From NCBI GenBank assembly GCA_023253795.1, contig JALRFG010000023.1:1-17981 (forward strand): 17,981 bases of DNA. Reading direction: 5' to 3'. Made by a program: the position numbers and the translations under genes. Every line of letters starts with the position of its first letter. The stretch's first letter is position 1. This DNA is from Methylocystis sp. (GTDB lineage: Bacteria; Pseudomonadota; Alphaproteobacteria; Rhizobiales; Beijerinckiaceae). This document shows, one piece after another, positions 6,881-14,973 of the stretch. The notes below the pieces were generated by a model. The model did no database searches, was not told where the DNA came from, and saw only the letters and a list, made by a program, of their open reading frames with translations.

Positions 6881-8740
6881 TCAGCCGGCGTTTTCCGCTT
6901 CAGCCGCCAACGCCAGCCATTGCTCCTCGGCGGCGGCCAGCGCCTGCGCCAGCTCGTCGCGCTGCGCGGCGAGCCGCGCCGCCTCCGGCGGATTGCGGGT
7001 GAAGGCTTCCGGCGACGCCAGCGCCGCATCGACCCGCCCCAGCAGCGTCGTCAGTTTTTCGACCTTCTCTTCAGCGACGGCCAACGCCCGGCGCATCTGG
7101 CCAGCGTCGCGACGCTTCGGCGCGGCGGGCGGTGCGGCGGCGGGTTCGTTCGCCGGACGTTTCGGCTCGTCGCTGCGCGTTTTCGACAACACCAGCTTTG
7201 CGTAATCGTCCATATCGCCGTCATAGGCGCGCACGGTTCCTTCCGCGACCAGCCACAGACGATCGGCGCAGGCCTCCAGCAAATAACGATCGTGCGAGAC
7301 AAGCACGACCGCGCCCTCATAATCGTTGATCGCTTCAATCAACGCAGCGCGGCTGTCGATGTCGAGATGGTTGGTGGGTTCGTCGAGGATCAGCAGATGC
7401 GGCGCGTTAAAGGTGGTGACGCCAAGCAGCAACCGCGCCTTCTCGCCGCCGGAGAGATGCGCGACCTTTGTATCAGAGCGCGCGCCGGAAAAACCTGTCT
7501 GCGCCGCACGCGAACGCACCCGCGCCTCGGGCGCATCCGGCATCAGTCGCGAGAACACCAGATAGGGCGTGTCGTTGAGATTAAGGTCATCGACCTGATG
7601 CTGGGCGAAGAAGCCGGAGTCGAGTTTGGCGGCGCGCACCATCCGGCCGTCCATCGTCTCCAGACGACCGCCGAGCAGTTTGGCGAAAGTCGATTTGCCA
7701 TTGCCATTGGCGCCGAGCAGACCGATGCGATCGTCGTTTGAAAGCGACAGCGTTAAACGCGACAGCACCACAAGGTCGCCATACCCAACCGACACACGCT
7801 CCAGCGATATGATCGGCGGCGATAGCGGCTTCTCCGGCGACGGTAAATGAATCGGCAGAACGCTGTCGTCGACGATGGCCGTCACCGGCTCCATCCGCTC
7901 CAGCATTTTGAGACGCGATTGCGCCTGTCGCGCCTTGGTGGCCTTGGCGCGGAAACGATCGACGAACGCCTGCAAATGCTTGCGCTGTTCTTCGAGTTTC
8001 TTGCCGGCCTTGGCGGCGAGGAGCACCGCCTCGCGACGCTGTTTTTCAAACGAAGCGTAATTGCCCTTGTAGAGCGTCAGCTTGCCGCGTTCGAGATGCA
8101 GAATATGCGTCGCCACGGCGTCGAGCAGATCGCGATCGTGGCTGATCACCAGAACATTGGCGGGATAGCGGGCGAGATAATCGACCAGCCACAGCGTGCC
8201 TTCGAGATCGAGGTAATTCGTCGGCTCGTCGAGCAGCAATAGATCGGGAGCCGAAAACAGCACGGCGGCGAGCGCTACGCGCATGCGCCAGCCGCCAGAG
8301 AATTCCGACAAGGGCCGCTGCTGCGCGTCGGAGTCGAAACCCAGACCATGCAGGATCGTCGCGGCGCGCGCCGGCGCGGAATGGGCGTCGATATCGGCGA
8401 GCCGCGTCTGGATCTCAGCGATGTCATGCGCATCCTGCGCCGTCTCGGCGCGTTCCAGAAGATCGGCGCGCTCAACGTCGGCGGCGAGCACGAAATCGAT
8501 CAATCGCGTCGGACCGCCCGGCGCCTCCTGCTCGACCCGGCCCAGTCGGGTGCGCGCGGGCAAGGCGATGTTGCCGGTCTCGGCGGCGATTTCCCCGGCG
8601 ATCAGCCGGAACAGCGTGGTCTTGCCGGCGCCGTTGCGGCCGACAAAGCCGGTGCGCGCCCGCGCCGGCAAAAAAGCGCCGGCCTTGTCGAACAGCAGCC
8701 GGTCGCCGAGCCGGTAGGTGAGATCGTTGATCGTCAGCAT
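6881..8740 (-). CDS. ABC-F family ATPase (Uup/YheS-like)
   Basis: A 619-residue soluble protein with two ABC ATPase domains and no membrane segment, the hallmark of ABC-F proteins that act on the ribosome. The first domain has Walker A GRNGAGKTT (34-42), signature FSGGWRMRVALA and Walker B LLLLDEPTNYLD. The second has GANGNGKST, LSGGEKARLLLG and LLILDEPTNHLD. Between them lies a Lys/Arg-rich linker (about 245-285, KKLEEQRKHLQAFVDRFRAK) corresponding to the P-site tRNA-interaction motif. The C-terminus is a charged coiled coil after a Pro/Ala stretch. The start MLTINDLTYRLGDRLLF at 8740 fits the family; the frame continues upstream to 8782 without support. It follows the outer-membrane protein gene by 93 bases on the same strand. 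Which ABC-F subfamily it belongs to (YheS or Uup) needs a tree. Confidence 0.92.
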   Translation of the reverse strand: MLTINDLTYRLGDRLLFDKAGAFLPARARTGFVGRNGAGKTTLFRLIAGEIAAETGNIALPARTRLGRVEQEAPGGPTRLIDFVLAADVERADLLERAETAQDAHDIAEIQTRLADIDAHSAPARAATILHGLGFDSDAQQRPLSEFSGGWRMRVALAAVLFSAPDLLLLDEPTNYLDLEGTLWLVDYLARYPANVLVISHDRDLLDAVATHILHLERGKLTLYKGNYASFEKQRREAVLLAAKAGKKLEEQRKHLQAFVDRFRAKATKARQAQSRLKMLERMEPVTAIVDDSVLPIHLPSPEKPLSPPIISLERVSVGYGDLVVLSRLTLSLSNDDRIGLLGANGNGKSTFAKLLGGRLETMDGRMVRAAKLDSGFFAQHQVDDLNLNDTPYLVFSRLMPDAPEARVRSRAAQTGFSGARSDTKVAHLSGGEKARLLLGVTTFNAPHLLILDEPTNHLDIDSRAALIEAINDYEGAVVLVSHDRYLLEACADRLWLVAEGTVRAYDGDMDDYAKLVLSKTRSDEPKRPANEPAAAPPAAPKRRDAGQMRRALAVAEEKVEKLTTLLGRVDAALASPEAFTRNPPEAARLAAQRDELAQALAAAEEQWLALAAEAENAG

Positions 8741-8833
8741 GGGACGGGAGCCATACACCGAAACCCGCCGGCCTGTCCGCATCCCATCGTACGGCAGGCG
8801 TGATTTTTCACAACTGTCTCAGAACCTTTGGTC

Positions 8834-9778
8834 TCAAAAACTGCCCCGGAACCATAACATCGTGAAGAGATCGTAGACCGGATACTGTTTCACGATTGGC
8901 GTCGCCGCCTGCAGGCTAATCTGAAACGTATCCGTTAACCTGTAGCCGATCAGCCCGTCGATGGGCAGAAACAGCCGACCTGTCTGCCCCGGCACGGCGC
9001 CGCCGTAATTGATGCGGATCGCATAGGTCGGATAGAGGGTCACAAACCAGTTTTTCGACAAATCCATGTGGAATGTCGGGCGTATCTGTGGCTCATTGAT
9101 CCTGCGCCGTTCAATGTCGCCGCCAAAACTTTCCGCCCAGCGCATGGTGGGCGCGAAAAACGCTCCTTCCGACAACTCTGGCAAGGCGGCGCGCAAACTG
9201 ACCCAGGGCATGATTTGCCAGCGTCCACTGCCCAATTCGGCGTCGGCGCTATTGGCCAATATGCCGCGTCCCGCGGTCGGCCCCTGAAGCCGCGCCCCAA
9301 ACCCGGCGCTCCACCGATCAGTAAGATCATGCGTGAATGTGACCTGCGCGCCGGCATCCCCGCGTCCCGCTTCATGACGGGTTTGGGAGGGTTCTAAAGG
9401 ACCGCCTTGCGTCGTCGTCCATTTATCGATGAAGAGAGAATAAGCGAGAAAGTTCACATTCCAGCCATTTGACGCGGGCATGGTGGCGAGCGCGCGCAAC
9501 CAGATCGGGATGCGTAATGTCTTGTTATAAGGCGACGAGGCCAGTTCGATCGGCGTGAACACCTCCCACGCGTAGGCTGGCGAATTTAATCCAGACCCTG
9601 ACGGCAAGGGCAAATCATCTGTCGCATGAAGTGAGGGCGATGTATTCGCCAGCAGCGGTAAGAGAGCGTTTTCAGATGCGTGCGCAGTAATCTGAGTGCC
9701 AGGAGACAACAGATTCAGGACGAGCGCGACACATAAAAAGATTGGCGCGCGTGCGCTCTGAAGCCGGAAGTTGATCAT
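8834..9778 (-). CDS. Predicted outer-membrane beta-barrel protein
   Basis: A 314-residue exported protein: a hydrophobic signal segment (about 11-25) and a likely cleavage site at AHA-SE near residue 35. After that come alternating amphipathic strands (for example WNVNFLAYSLFIDKW, AGAQVTFTHDL, RWSAGFGARLQG, NWFVTLYPTYAIRINYG, TFQISLQAATPIV). It ends LFTMLWFRGSF, with the terminal Phe that the BAM machinery recognises. The layout resembles the MetA-pathway/transporter-like barrels (Pfam PF13557 type), but I could not confirm a family by motif, and no substrate is indicated. The ATG at 9778 has no evident ribosome site. Downstream on the same strand is the ABC-F gene; no functional link is implied. 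Confidence 0.75.
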   Translation of the reverse strand: MINFRLQSARAPIFLCVALVLNLLSPGTQITAHASENALLPLLANTSPSLHATDDLPLPSGSGLNSPAYAWEVFTPIELASSPYNKTLRIPIWLRALATMPASNGWNVNFLAYSLFIDKWTTTQGGPLEPSQTRHEAGRGDAGAQVTFTHDLTDRWSAGFGARLQGPTAGRGILANSADAELGSGRWQIMPWVSLRAALPELSEGAFFAPTMRWAESFGGDIERRRINEPQIRPTFHMDLSKNWFVTLYPTYAIRINYGGAVPGQTGRLFLPIDGLIGYRLTDTFQISLQAATPIVKQYPVYDLFTMLWFRGSF

Positions 9779-10083
9779 GGATTGTTGGAAATAATTTTGA
9801 CTTTAGGCATGGAATGGCCCGAACATCTTTTGTTTCTATAGCATTGCCCGGAAATGTCTATGCGCGTAAACGACATCGTGAAAACATAACGGTGAAGCGA
9901 CAGACGCCGAACGCCATTATCTATCTTGGGTTTCATGCAGGATATTCACATATACTCGTGCACAGCGTCATAAACTTGCGCGATCAGCCCAGAATTATGT
10001 CGCGAAAAATAAATATATTCATATAAAATCAGCGCGACACGCATGATCCTCCAGAAAAAAACATCCTCCAGCGGCGACGATTT
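9779..10083. other. AT-rich intergenic region between divergent genes
   Basis: About 305 bases separating the outer-membrane protein gene (minus) from the DUF4239 gene (plus), so it must hold both promoters. Base composition falls well below the surroundings: I count 24 G or C among the 60 bases at 9961-10020. TATAAA at 10022-10027 is a possible -10 element for the plus-strand gene but has no good -35 partner. The 9-mer ATCCTCCAG occurs twice, at 10046-10054 and 10063-10071 (17-base period). I see no RNA gene or terminator. The small open frame at 9814-10026 has no ribosome site or recognisable sequence. Confidence 0.5.
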
Positions 10084-10875
10084 ATGATGATGACAGAAAA
10101 ATGGCTTATGCTCCCGGTCGCCGAGATCGTTCTCATCCTGGCTATGTTTTTTAGCTTCACTGCCTCGATGCTATGCTGGATTTCATATTACCCTAAATTC
10201 CGCGACCGGATTTATACTTTTCGAGGCGTATCTGCGGCTTTCTACGGAAGCATTGTGCCAATTTTGGGCATACTGATCGGTTTTCTTTCCAGCGATGTCT
10301 GGGAAAGCAACAATAAAGCCGCCGAAATCGTCAGAGAAGAGGCGGCGGAATTGACATCTATCTATGGTCTGGTTGCGTTTTCCGACCTCCCCTATGTCGA
10401 GATCAGTCGCGGCATACGCAATTATGTATCCGCCGTTGTCGAAAAAGAATGGCCCGCCATGTCAAAGGGCGAAGCGGCCGCCGACGCTGAAATTGCACAG
10501 GACGAGTTGATCCGAATAGCCGCGCACGTCTGTGCTCCCCAAAAGATCGAGAGCGAATGCAACCATACGTTGAGCGACATCGCCCTGAAAGTGCGCGAAA
10601 CGCGATCAAATCGTTTGAAGCTCAGCACGGATAACACGGAAACAATCAAATGGGCGTCCGTGCTGTTTCTCGCGCTGATCGCACAGATCAGCATCGCTTC
10701 GGTTCATCTTGAAAACTTACGTCCGCAGATCGCCTCCCTGGCGATTTTCACTTCCGCGATTGTTGTTGTATTGAGCCTGATCGCATTGCACGAACTGCCC
10801 TTCGCTCCTCCGATCGTCGTCAGTTCAGCGCCGCTCGCCGATTTACTGAAAGTGATACCGGAAAACGGATCATGA
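10084..10875 (+). CDS. DUF4239 (bestrophin-like) membrane protein
   Basis: A 263-residue inner-membrane protein with four predicted helices: about 11-35, 48-68, 195-212 and 218-240. The central soluble part (about 75-185) begins ESNNKAAEIVREEAAELTSIYG, the pattern typical of DUF4239 (Pfam PF14023), annotated as bestrophin-like. The motif FYGSIVPILGILIGFLSSDV in helix 2 also fits. Function in bacteria is not established; an anion-channel role is only suggested by the distant bestrophin similarity. The start is one of three consecutive ATG codons (10084, 10087, 10090) without a clear ribosome site; I give the first. The region before it and its 5' half are less GC-rich than most neighbours. The patatin-like gene follows after 59 bases on the same strand. 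Confidence 0.8.
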   Translation: MMMTEKWLMLPVAEIVLILAMFFSFTASMLCWISYYPKFRDRIYTFRGVSAAFYGSIVPILGILIGFLSSDVWESNNKAAEIVREEAAELTSIYGLVAFSDLPYVEISRGIRNYVSAVVEKEWPAMSKGEAAADAEIAQDELIRIAAHVCAPQKIESECNHTLSDIALKVRETRSNRLKLSTDNTETIKWASVLFLALIAQISIASVHLENLRPQIASLAIFTSAIVVVLSLIALHELPFAPPIVVSSAPLADLLKVIPENGS

Positions 10876-10934
10876 TTTCATTCTGGCTTGCCCTGAATGC
10901 GGCATAATTCAGCGCCTCCGAGGAACCCAGCGCC

Positions 10935-12017
10935 GTGACAACAGCCCAGACGTTCAGAGCCACCCGCGCCCCTGTTTCCATCGATGTCGCACTTCAAGGC
11001 GGCGGCGCACATGGGGCCTTTACCTGGGGCGTGCTGGATCGGCTGCTCGACGAAAACTGGCTCGGCTTCGAGGCGGTGAGCGGCGCCAGCGCTGGCGCGA
11101 TGAACGCTGTTGTCATGGCGCATGGGCTCATGTCTGGCGGCCGTCCGGGCGGCAAAAGGGCGCTTGAGACCTTCTGGCGTAGGATTGCGCAATCAGCGAC
11201 GACAACGCCGATGGGCGCGCTCGCCGGCCTGCTCGACTTCGACATGCCGTTCATGCCGCCGATGTCCGGCTGGTGGTCGCCTGCGCTGGGCGTTGAAATT
11301 GCGCAAAACGTGTTCTCCGGCCTTTTCTCGCCCTACCAGTTCAATCCGTTCAATCTCAATCCGCTGCTCGATATATTAAACGCCGAGATAGACTTCGACG
11401 CTTTGAAAACCAAACAAGCCCTCAGGCTGCTCATCTCTGCGACGCGGGTGTCCGACGGTGGCATGCGGATCTTCAGAAACGACGATCTTTCCGCCGACGC
11501 CGTCATGGCCTCCGCCTGTCTGCCCGAGCTTTTTCATGCTGTGACGATCGATGGCGAGAGCTATTGGGATGGCGGCTATATCGCCAATCCGGCCCTGGAG
11601 CCGCTGATCAATGAAACCGACGCCAATGATCTGCTGCTGGTGCAGCTCAATCCGCCGCGGCGTGCGCGCGATCCCAATACGGCGAAAGAAATCGCTCATC
11701 GTCTGAATGAAATTACCTTCAACGCCAATCTGACGCAGGCGATCCATCTCATCGGCCAGCTCAAGACGGCGCTGGGCGAGGAGCCCTTGCCGGGCGAACT
11801 CAAAAATCCGTTCTTTCGTCGACTTCAAAATTTGCGTCTGCACCGGATCGCGGCGGATGAGCAGGTTTTCGATCTTGGCCGCCCGAGCAAACTCGATCCA
11901 CGATGGGAACGCCTGTGTGAATTACGCGATCTCGGCGCACAAGCGGCGGACGATTGGTTGCAAAATCAGTCATTGTGTCTCGGCGAAAGATCCTCAATTG
12001 ATTGCGCATTGCTGTAA
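10935..12017 (+). CDS. Patatin-like phospholipase
   Basis: A 360-residue serine hydrolase of the patatin family. The catalytic features are visible in order: the glycine-rich oxyanion loop QGGGAHGAF (21-29), the nucleophile elbow GASAG with S52, and the catalytic Asp in DGGY (D212). Such enzymes cleave acyl chains from phospholipids or related esters using a Ser-Asp dyad. There is no signal peptide, so it probably works in the cytoplasm or at the inner face of the membrane. The start is a GTG at 10935 with GAGGA about ten bases upstream; the next residues (TTAQTFRATRAPVSID) are a short lead before the core. It sits between a DUF4239 membrane protein gene and a DUF4105 gene on the same strand, and its substrate is unknown. 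Confidence 0.9.
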   Translation: MTTAQTFRATRAPVSIDVALQGGGAHGAFTWGVLDRLLDENWLGFEAVSGASAGAMNAVVMAHGLMSGGRPGGKRALETFWRRIAQSATTTPMGALAGLLDFDMPFMPPMSGWWSPALGVEIAQNVFSGLFSPYQFNPFNLNPLLDILNAEIDFDALKTKQALRLLISATRVSDGGMRIFRNDDLSADAVMASACLPELFHAVTIDGESYWDGGYIANPALEPLINETDANDLLLVQLNPPRRARDPNTAKEIAHRLNEITFNANLTQAIHLIGQLKTALGEEPLPGELKNPFFRRLQNLRLHRIAADEQVFDLGRPSKLDPRWERLCELRDLGAQAADDWLQNQSLCLGERSSIDCALL

Positions 12018-12128
12018 CGCGTCGCTCGACCAATTGCGCGATCTACACATGTCGCCCTTATCTGCCGCCTGACTTCTGGAAAATATGAAAAACCCGCCGA
12101 TCCTTTCACGAATGCCAGGACACTGTCG

Positions 12129-13151
12129 ATGATCCGCATCGCCTTGCGCTGCCTGTCGTTTTTGATTGCCGGCAATGGCGTCTATGGCGCGCTGGTGCTG
12201 TGGTTTCATCCGCCTTTTGGCGACGCCTTGCGTGCTGCGACAGCCACCGCCTGGCTGCTTTTTTCGTTCTTCGCCGCCTTTCGCCTGCTGCGTCCATCCG
12301 CCAACCCGACAAGACGTCGCATCGCTACATTTATCAGCGCCGGGCTGATCGGCTTTTTCTTCGGCTGGTGGTCAACGATCCAGCCTTCCGAAACGCGCGA
12401 CTGGGCGACAGATGTATCGCGTCCGGCCACGGCGACGCTGGAGGGCGATACGCTGATTGTGCGCAATGTGCGTAATTTCGACTGGCGTAGCGAAACCGAC
12501 TTCACCCCACGCTGGGAAACGCGTCGCTTCGATCTCGCGAAGCTCTCCTCGCTTGATCTCATCGCCGATTACTGGATGGGTGAGCCTATCGCGCATATTA
12601 TGATGAGCTTCGGCTTCTCCGATGGCCGCTATTTGCTCTGGTCGATCGAGTTGCGACGCACGCGTGCGCAGAGTTTTTCCGTCGTCGCTGGTTTCTTTCG
12701 CGCTGCTGAGCTGATTTATCTCGCCGCCGACGAGCGTGATGCGCTGCGCCTGCGCGCCAAAGTGCGCGGCGAGGATTTGCGCATCTATCGCGTCAGGACG
12801 TCGCCTGAAAGACTCCGCGCCTTGCTGCTCGTCTATGTCGATGAAGCCAATGCGCTGGCGACGTATCCAGCATGGTACAATACGATCACCAGCAATTGCA
12901 CCACGATGATTTTTAAAATGGCGAAACTCGCCGGCGCCGGCATACCCCTTGATTGGCGTGTGCTGGCCTCAGGCTATTTCCCCGACTATGCCTATGCACA
13001 TAATTTGCTCGACACTGCCCTGCCCATGGCGCAGTTGCGCGAGCGTTCGAAAATTTCCGCCACAGCGCTGCGTTCCGATGACTTGTCGCAACCCGATTAC
13101 TCCCGCGCGCTGCGTGCAGGCCTGCCGGGAATGTCGGGAACCGCTCCCTAG
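12129..13151 (+). CDS. DUF4105 membrane protein (Lnb N-terminal-domain-like)
   Basis: A 340-residue protein with three N-terminal transmembrane segments (about 5-25, 40-55, 64-83) followed by a domain of about 200 residues facing the periplasm. The domain carries the two DUF4105 (Pfam PF13387) signatures: EPIAHIMMSFGFSDGRYLLW with H156, and YNTITSNCTTMIF with C257. In this fold the His and Cys are thought to form a cysteine-protease-like active site. In enterococci the related Lnb remodels lipoproteins by moving an acyl chain to the N-terminus. Whether this protein does the same is inference; many proteobacterial DUF4105 proteins are uncharacterised. AGGAC lies about eight bases before the ATG. 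It follows the patatin-like gene by 111 bases. Confidence 0.85.
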   Translation: MIRIALRCLSFLIAGNGVYGALVLWFHPPFGDALRAATATAWLLFSFFAAFRLLRPSANPTRRRIATFISAGLIGFFFGWWSTIQPSETRDWATDVSRPATATLEGDTLIVRNVRNFDWRSETDFTPRWETRRFDLAKLSSLDLIADYWMGEPIAHIMMSFGFSDGRYLLWSIELRRTRAQSFSVVAGFFRAAELIYLAADERDALRLRAKVRGEDLRIYRVRTSPERLRALLLVYVDEANALATYPAWYNTITSNCTTMIFKMAKLAGAGIPLDWRVLASGYFPDYAYAHNLLDTALPMAQLRERSKISATALRSDDLSQPDYSRALRAGLPGMSGTAP

Positions 13152-13503
13152 CGCGCAACGCGGTTTGTTCAGCGCCCGCACGGGTGACTTCAGTCTGAAC
13201 AATCTCCGAGGCGAATCGAATCACGCCGAATCTTCTGATTCGCATCGCCTGAAGAAGCGCCCGCCGCGCATGCAATGATTGACTTTTGATGCAATTTTCC
13301 TGTTTCGCGACATATCCCCATCGTCTTTAACGCAGTTTTTCAAGGATTTTCCGCTAATTTTTTGCGAGAAACTGTTCGCAGCCTTGCTTTCATGCAGGTT
13401 CAGGATTGCGAATCAATCAATAGATCGTTAGCAAAATGTGTGGCGTTCGCTGAAACATTCACGAAACCCCAACGAATCTTTACGTCAAATACGGAGAGCC
13501 AAA
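13152..13503. promoter_or_regulatory. Intergenic region with six GANTC (CcrM-type) sites before the HU-like gene
   Basis: A 352-base gap that must contain the promoter of the HU-like gene. GANTC sites occur at 13213-13217, 13218-13222, 13228-13232, 13237-13241, 13410-13414 and 13474-13478; the first four fall within 29 bases. In that cluster GCGAATC (13211-13217) pairs with GATTCGC (13237-13243) and, as an alternative, AGGCGA (13209-13214) with TCGCCT (13245-13250). This hairpin lies about 60 bases after the DUF4105 stop and might also serve that transcript's end, though it has no T-run. No convincing -35/-10 pair was found and no further gene is supported. Confidence 0.5.
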
Positions 13504-13893
13504 ATGGCAAGAGGAAAAACCACGAAGGCGCCTGCGCGCAAGAAGACCGCCAAGGCCGAACCGGCTGCGGTCCGTCCCGTCAAGGAGACGCTGACCAAAT
13601 CGGCGCTGATCGGCCTGATCGCCGAGCAGAATGAGCTGCCGCGCAAGACCGCCGCTGGCGTCTACGCGACGATCGAAAGCGTCTTCCTGGGCTCGATCCA
13701 TCCGCGTGGCGTTGGCGAGTTCACCCTGCCGGGTCTCCTCAAGGTGACGCTGCGCAAGGTGCCGGCGCGCAAGGCTGGCACGCTGGTCCGCAATCCGGCG
13801 ACGGGCGAGATGGTCAAGGGCGCCGCCAAGCCGGCGAGCGTGCGCGTCAAGATCCGCGCGCTGTCGAAGCTGAAGAACGCCGCCACCTCCTGA
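13504..13893 (+). CDS. HU/IHF-family DNA-binding protein with basic N-terminal tail
   Basis: A 129-residue nucleoid protein. Residues from about 28 onward match the HU fold: TLTKSALIGLIAEQNELPRKTA (helices), then GVGEFTLPGLLKVTLRKVPARKAGTL leading into RNPATGEMV, the conserved DNA-intercalating arm motif of HU (RNPxTG). The C-terminal strand/helix VRVKIRALSKLKNAA closes the domain. HU proteins are about 90 residues; the extra length is an Ala/Lys/Arg-rich head (ARGKTTKAPARKKTAKAEPA) like the histone-H1-type tails of some HU variants, likely to add nonspecific DNA contacts. The ATG at 13504 is preceded by GGAGAG about six bases upstream; the frame is open to 13438 but without support. The gene has its own upstream region rich in GANTC sites and ends at a strong terminator. 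Confidence 0.9.
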   Translation: MARGKTTKAPARKKTAKAEPAAVRPVKETLTKSALIGLIAEQNELPRKTAAGVYATIESVFLGSIHPRGVGEFTLPGLLKVTLRKVPARKAGTLVRNPATGEMVKGAAKPASVRVKIRALSKLKNAATS

Positions 13894-13920
13894 TTTCGGA
13901 TCATCCGGAACCATAAGAAT

Positions 13921-13953
13921 AAAAAAGGCGACGCCCCGTGCGTCGCCTTTTTT
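13921..13953 (+). terminator. Intrinsic terminator after the HU-like gene
   Basis: AAAAAAGGCGACGC (13921-13934) pairs perfectly with GCGTCGCCTTTTTT (13940-13953) across the loop cccgt. The GC stem of eight pairs plus a six-T run is a textbook Rho-independent terminator, 27 bases after the HU-like stop. The A-run on the other side makes it potentially bidirectional. Confidence 0.93.
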
Positions 13954-14021
13954 GTATCCGGCAGCTTGCCTTTCCTGCGTCCGCGACCGCATAAAGCGCG
14001 CAATTCACACGTCTTGCGTGG

Positions 14022-14951
14022 ATGACGCTCATGACCTGCAAAATCTTTATCGACGGCGACGCCGGCACCACCGGACTGGGCATTCGCGAACGGCTGGCCG
14101 GACGCGCTGATCTTGAACTCATCGCTATCCCTGCGGAGAAGCGCAAGGATCCGCAAGCCAAACGCGATCTTCTCGCAGTTGTCGATATCGCCATCCTGTG
14201 CCTGCCGGATGACGCCGCAAAAGAAACGGTTGCGCTCTGTGACGCACTTGGCGCGCAGGCGCCGCGCGTTCTCGACGCCTCAACAGCGCATCGCGTCGCG
14301 CCGGGCTGGGTCTATGGCTTTCCAGAACTCTGCGCCACGCAGCCAGGGGCGATTGCGCAGGCGGCGCGCGTCGCCAATGTCGGCTGTTACGCCACCGCCT
14401 CGATTGCGCTGCTGCGGCCGTTGATCGACGCCGGTCTGCTCTCGCCAGCGCAGCCGCTAACGATCAACGCCGTCTCCGGCTATTCCGGCGGCGGACGCCA
14501 GATGATCGAGGCCTATGAATCCGGCGCGGCGCCGGCTTTCGAGCTTTATGCGCTGGGTCTCGAACACAAGCATATTCCCGAGATCATGGCCTATTCGAAG
14601 CTGACGGCGCGACCGTTGTTTGTGCCGTCGGTCGGCAATTTTCGTCAGGGTATGCTGGTGTCGATTCCACTGGCGCTCGATACGCTGGCCGGCGCGCCGA
14701 CGGCGACAGCCTTTCAGGACGCCTACGCCCGACACTACGCCAACGCCCCGCATGTGCGACTCATGCCGACGCCGGCGAGCGGAAAGCTCGACGCGCTGGC
14801 GTTAAACGATACGGACGATATGGAAGTGTTCGTTTTCGGCAATCCGGCGCAGCGGCAGGTCGTGCTGGTGGCGCGGCTGGATAATCTTGGCAAGGGCGCC
14901 TCGGGCACCGCCGTGCAGAACCTCGATCTGATGATCGCCGGCCGCGCCTGA
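14022..14951 (+). CDS. argC: N-acetyl-gamma-glutamyl-phosphate reductase, type 2
   Basis: Catalyses the NADPH-dependent reduction of N-acetyl-gamma-glutamyl phosphate to the semialdehyde in arginine synthesis. The 309-residue length fits the shorter type 2 ArgC family rather than the form of about 340 residues. The nucleotide-binding loop is DGDAGTTGLGIRERL (11-25). The active-site Cys is C122 in NVGCYATA, where many homologues have GCYPT. SGYSGGGRQMIEAYE, LEHKHIPEI and VPSVGNFRQGML are further conserved segments. Two ATG starts are possible, 14022 and 14031; neither has a strong ribosome site and I keep the first. It stands alone after the HU-like terminator and converges on the transglycosylase gene with 22 bases between stops. 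Confidence 0.95.
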   Translation: MTLMTCKIFIDGDAGTTGLGIRERLAGRADLELIAIPAEKRKDPQAKRDLLAVVDIAILCLPDDAAKETVALCDALGAQAPRVLDASTAHRVAPGWVYGFPELCATQPGAIAQAARVANVGCYATASIALLRPLIDAGLLSPAQPLTINAVSGYSGGGRQMIEAYESGAAPAFELYALGLEHKHIPEIMAYSKLTARPLFVPSVGNFRQGMLVSIPLALDTLAGAPTATAFQDAYARHYANAPHVRLMPTPASGKLDALALNDTDDMEVFVFGNPAQRQVVLVARLDNLGKGASGTAVQNLDLMIAGRA

Positions 14952-14973
14952 GCGCGGTCGACGTCGCCATCAC

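Noticed and set aside
6920..7741. Plus-strand open frame opposite the ABC-F gene
   Set aside because: Antisense to both ATPase motifs of a conserved gene; no independent coding evidence.
9814..10026. Small plus-strand frame of 70 codons in the AT-rich gap
   Set aside because: No ribosome site, no signal or domain pattern, and no similarity I recognise; probably non-coding.
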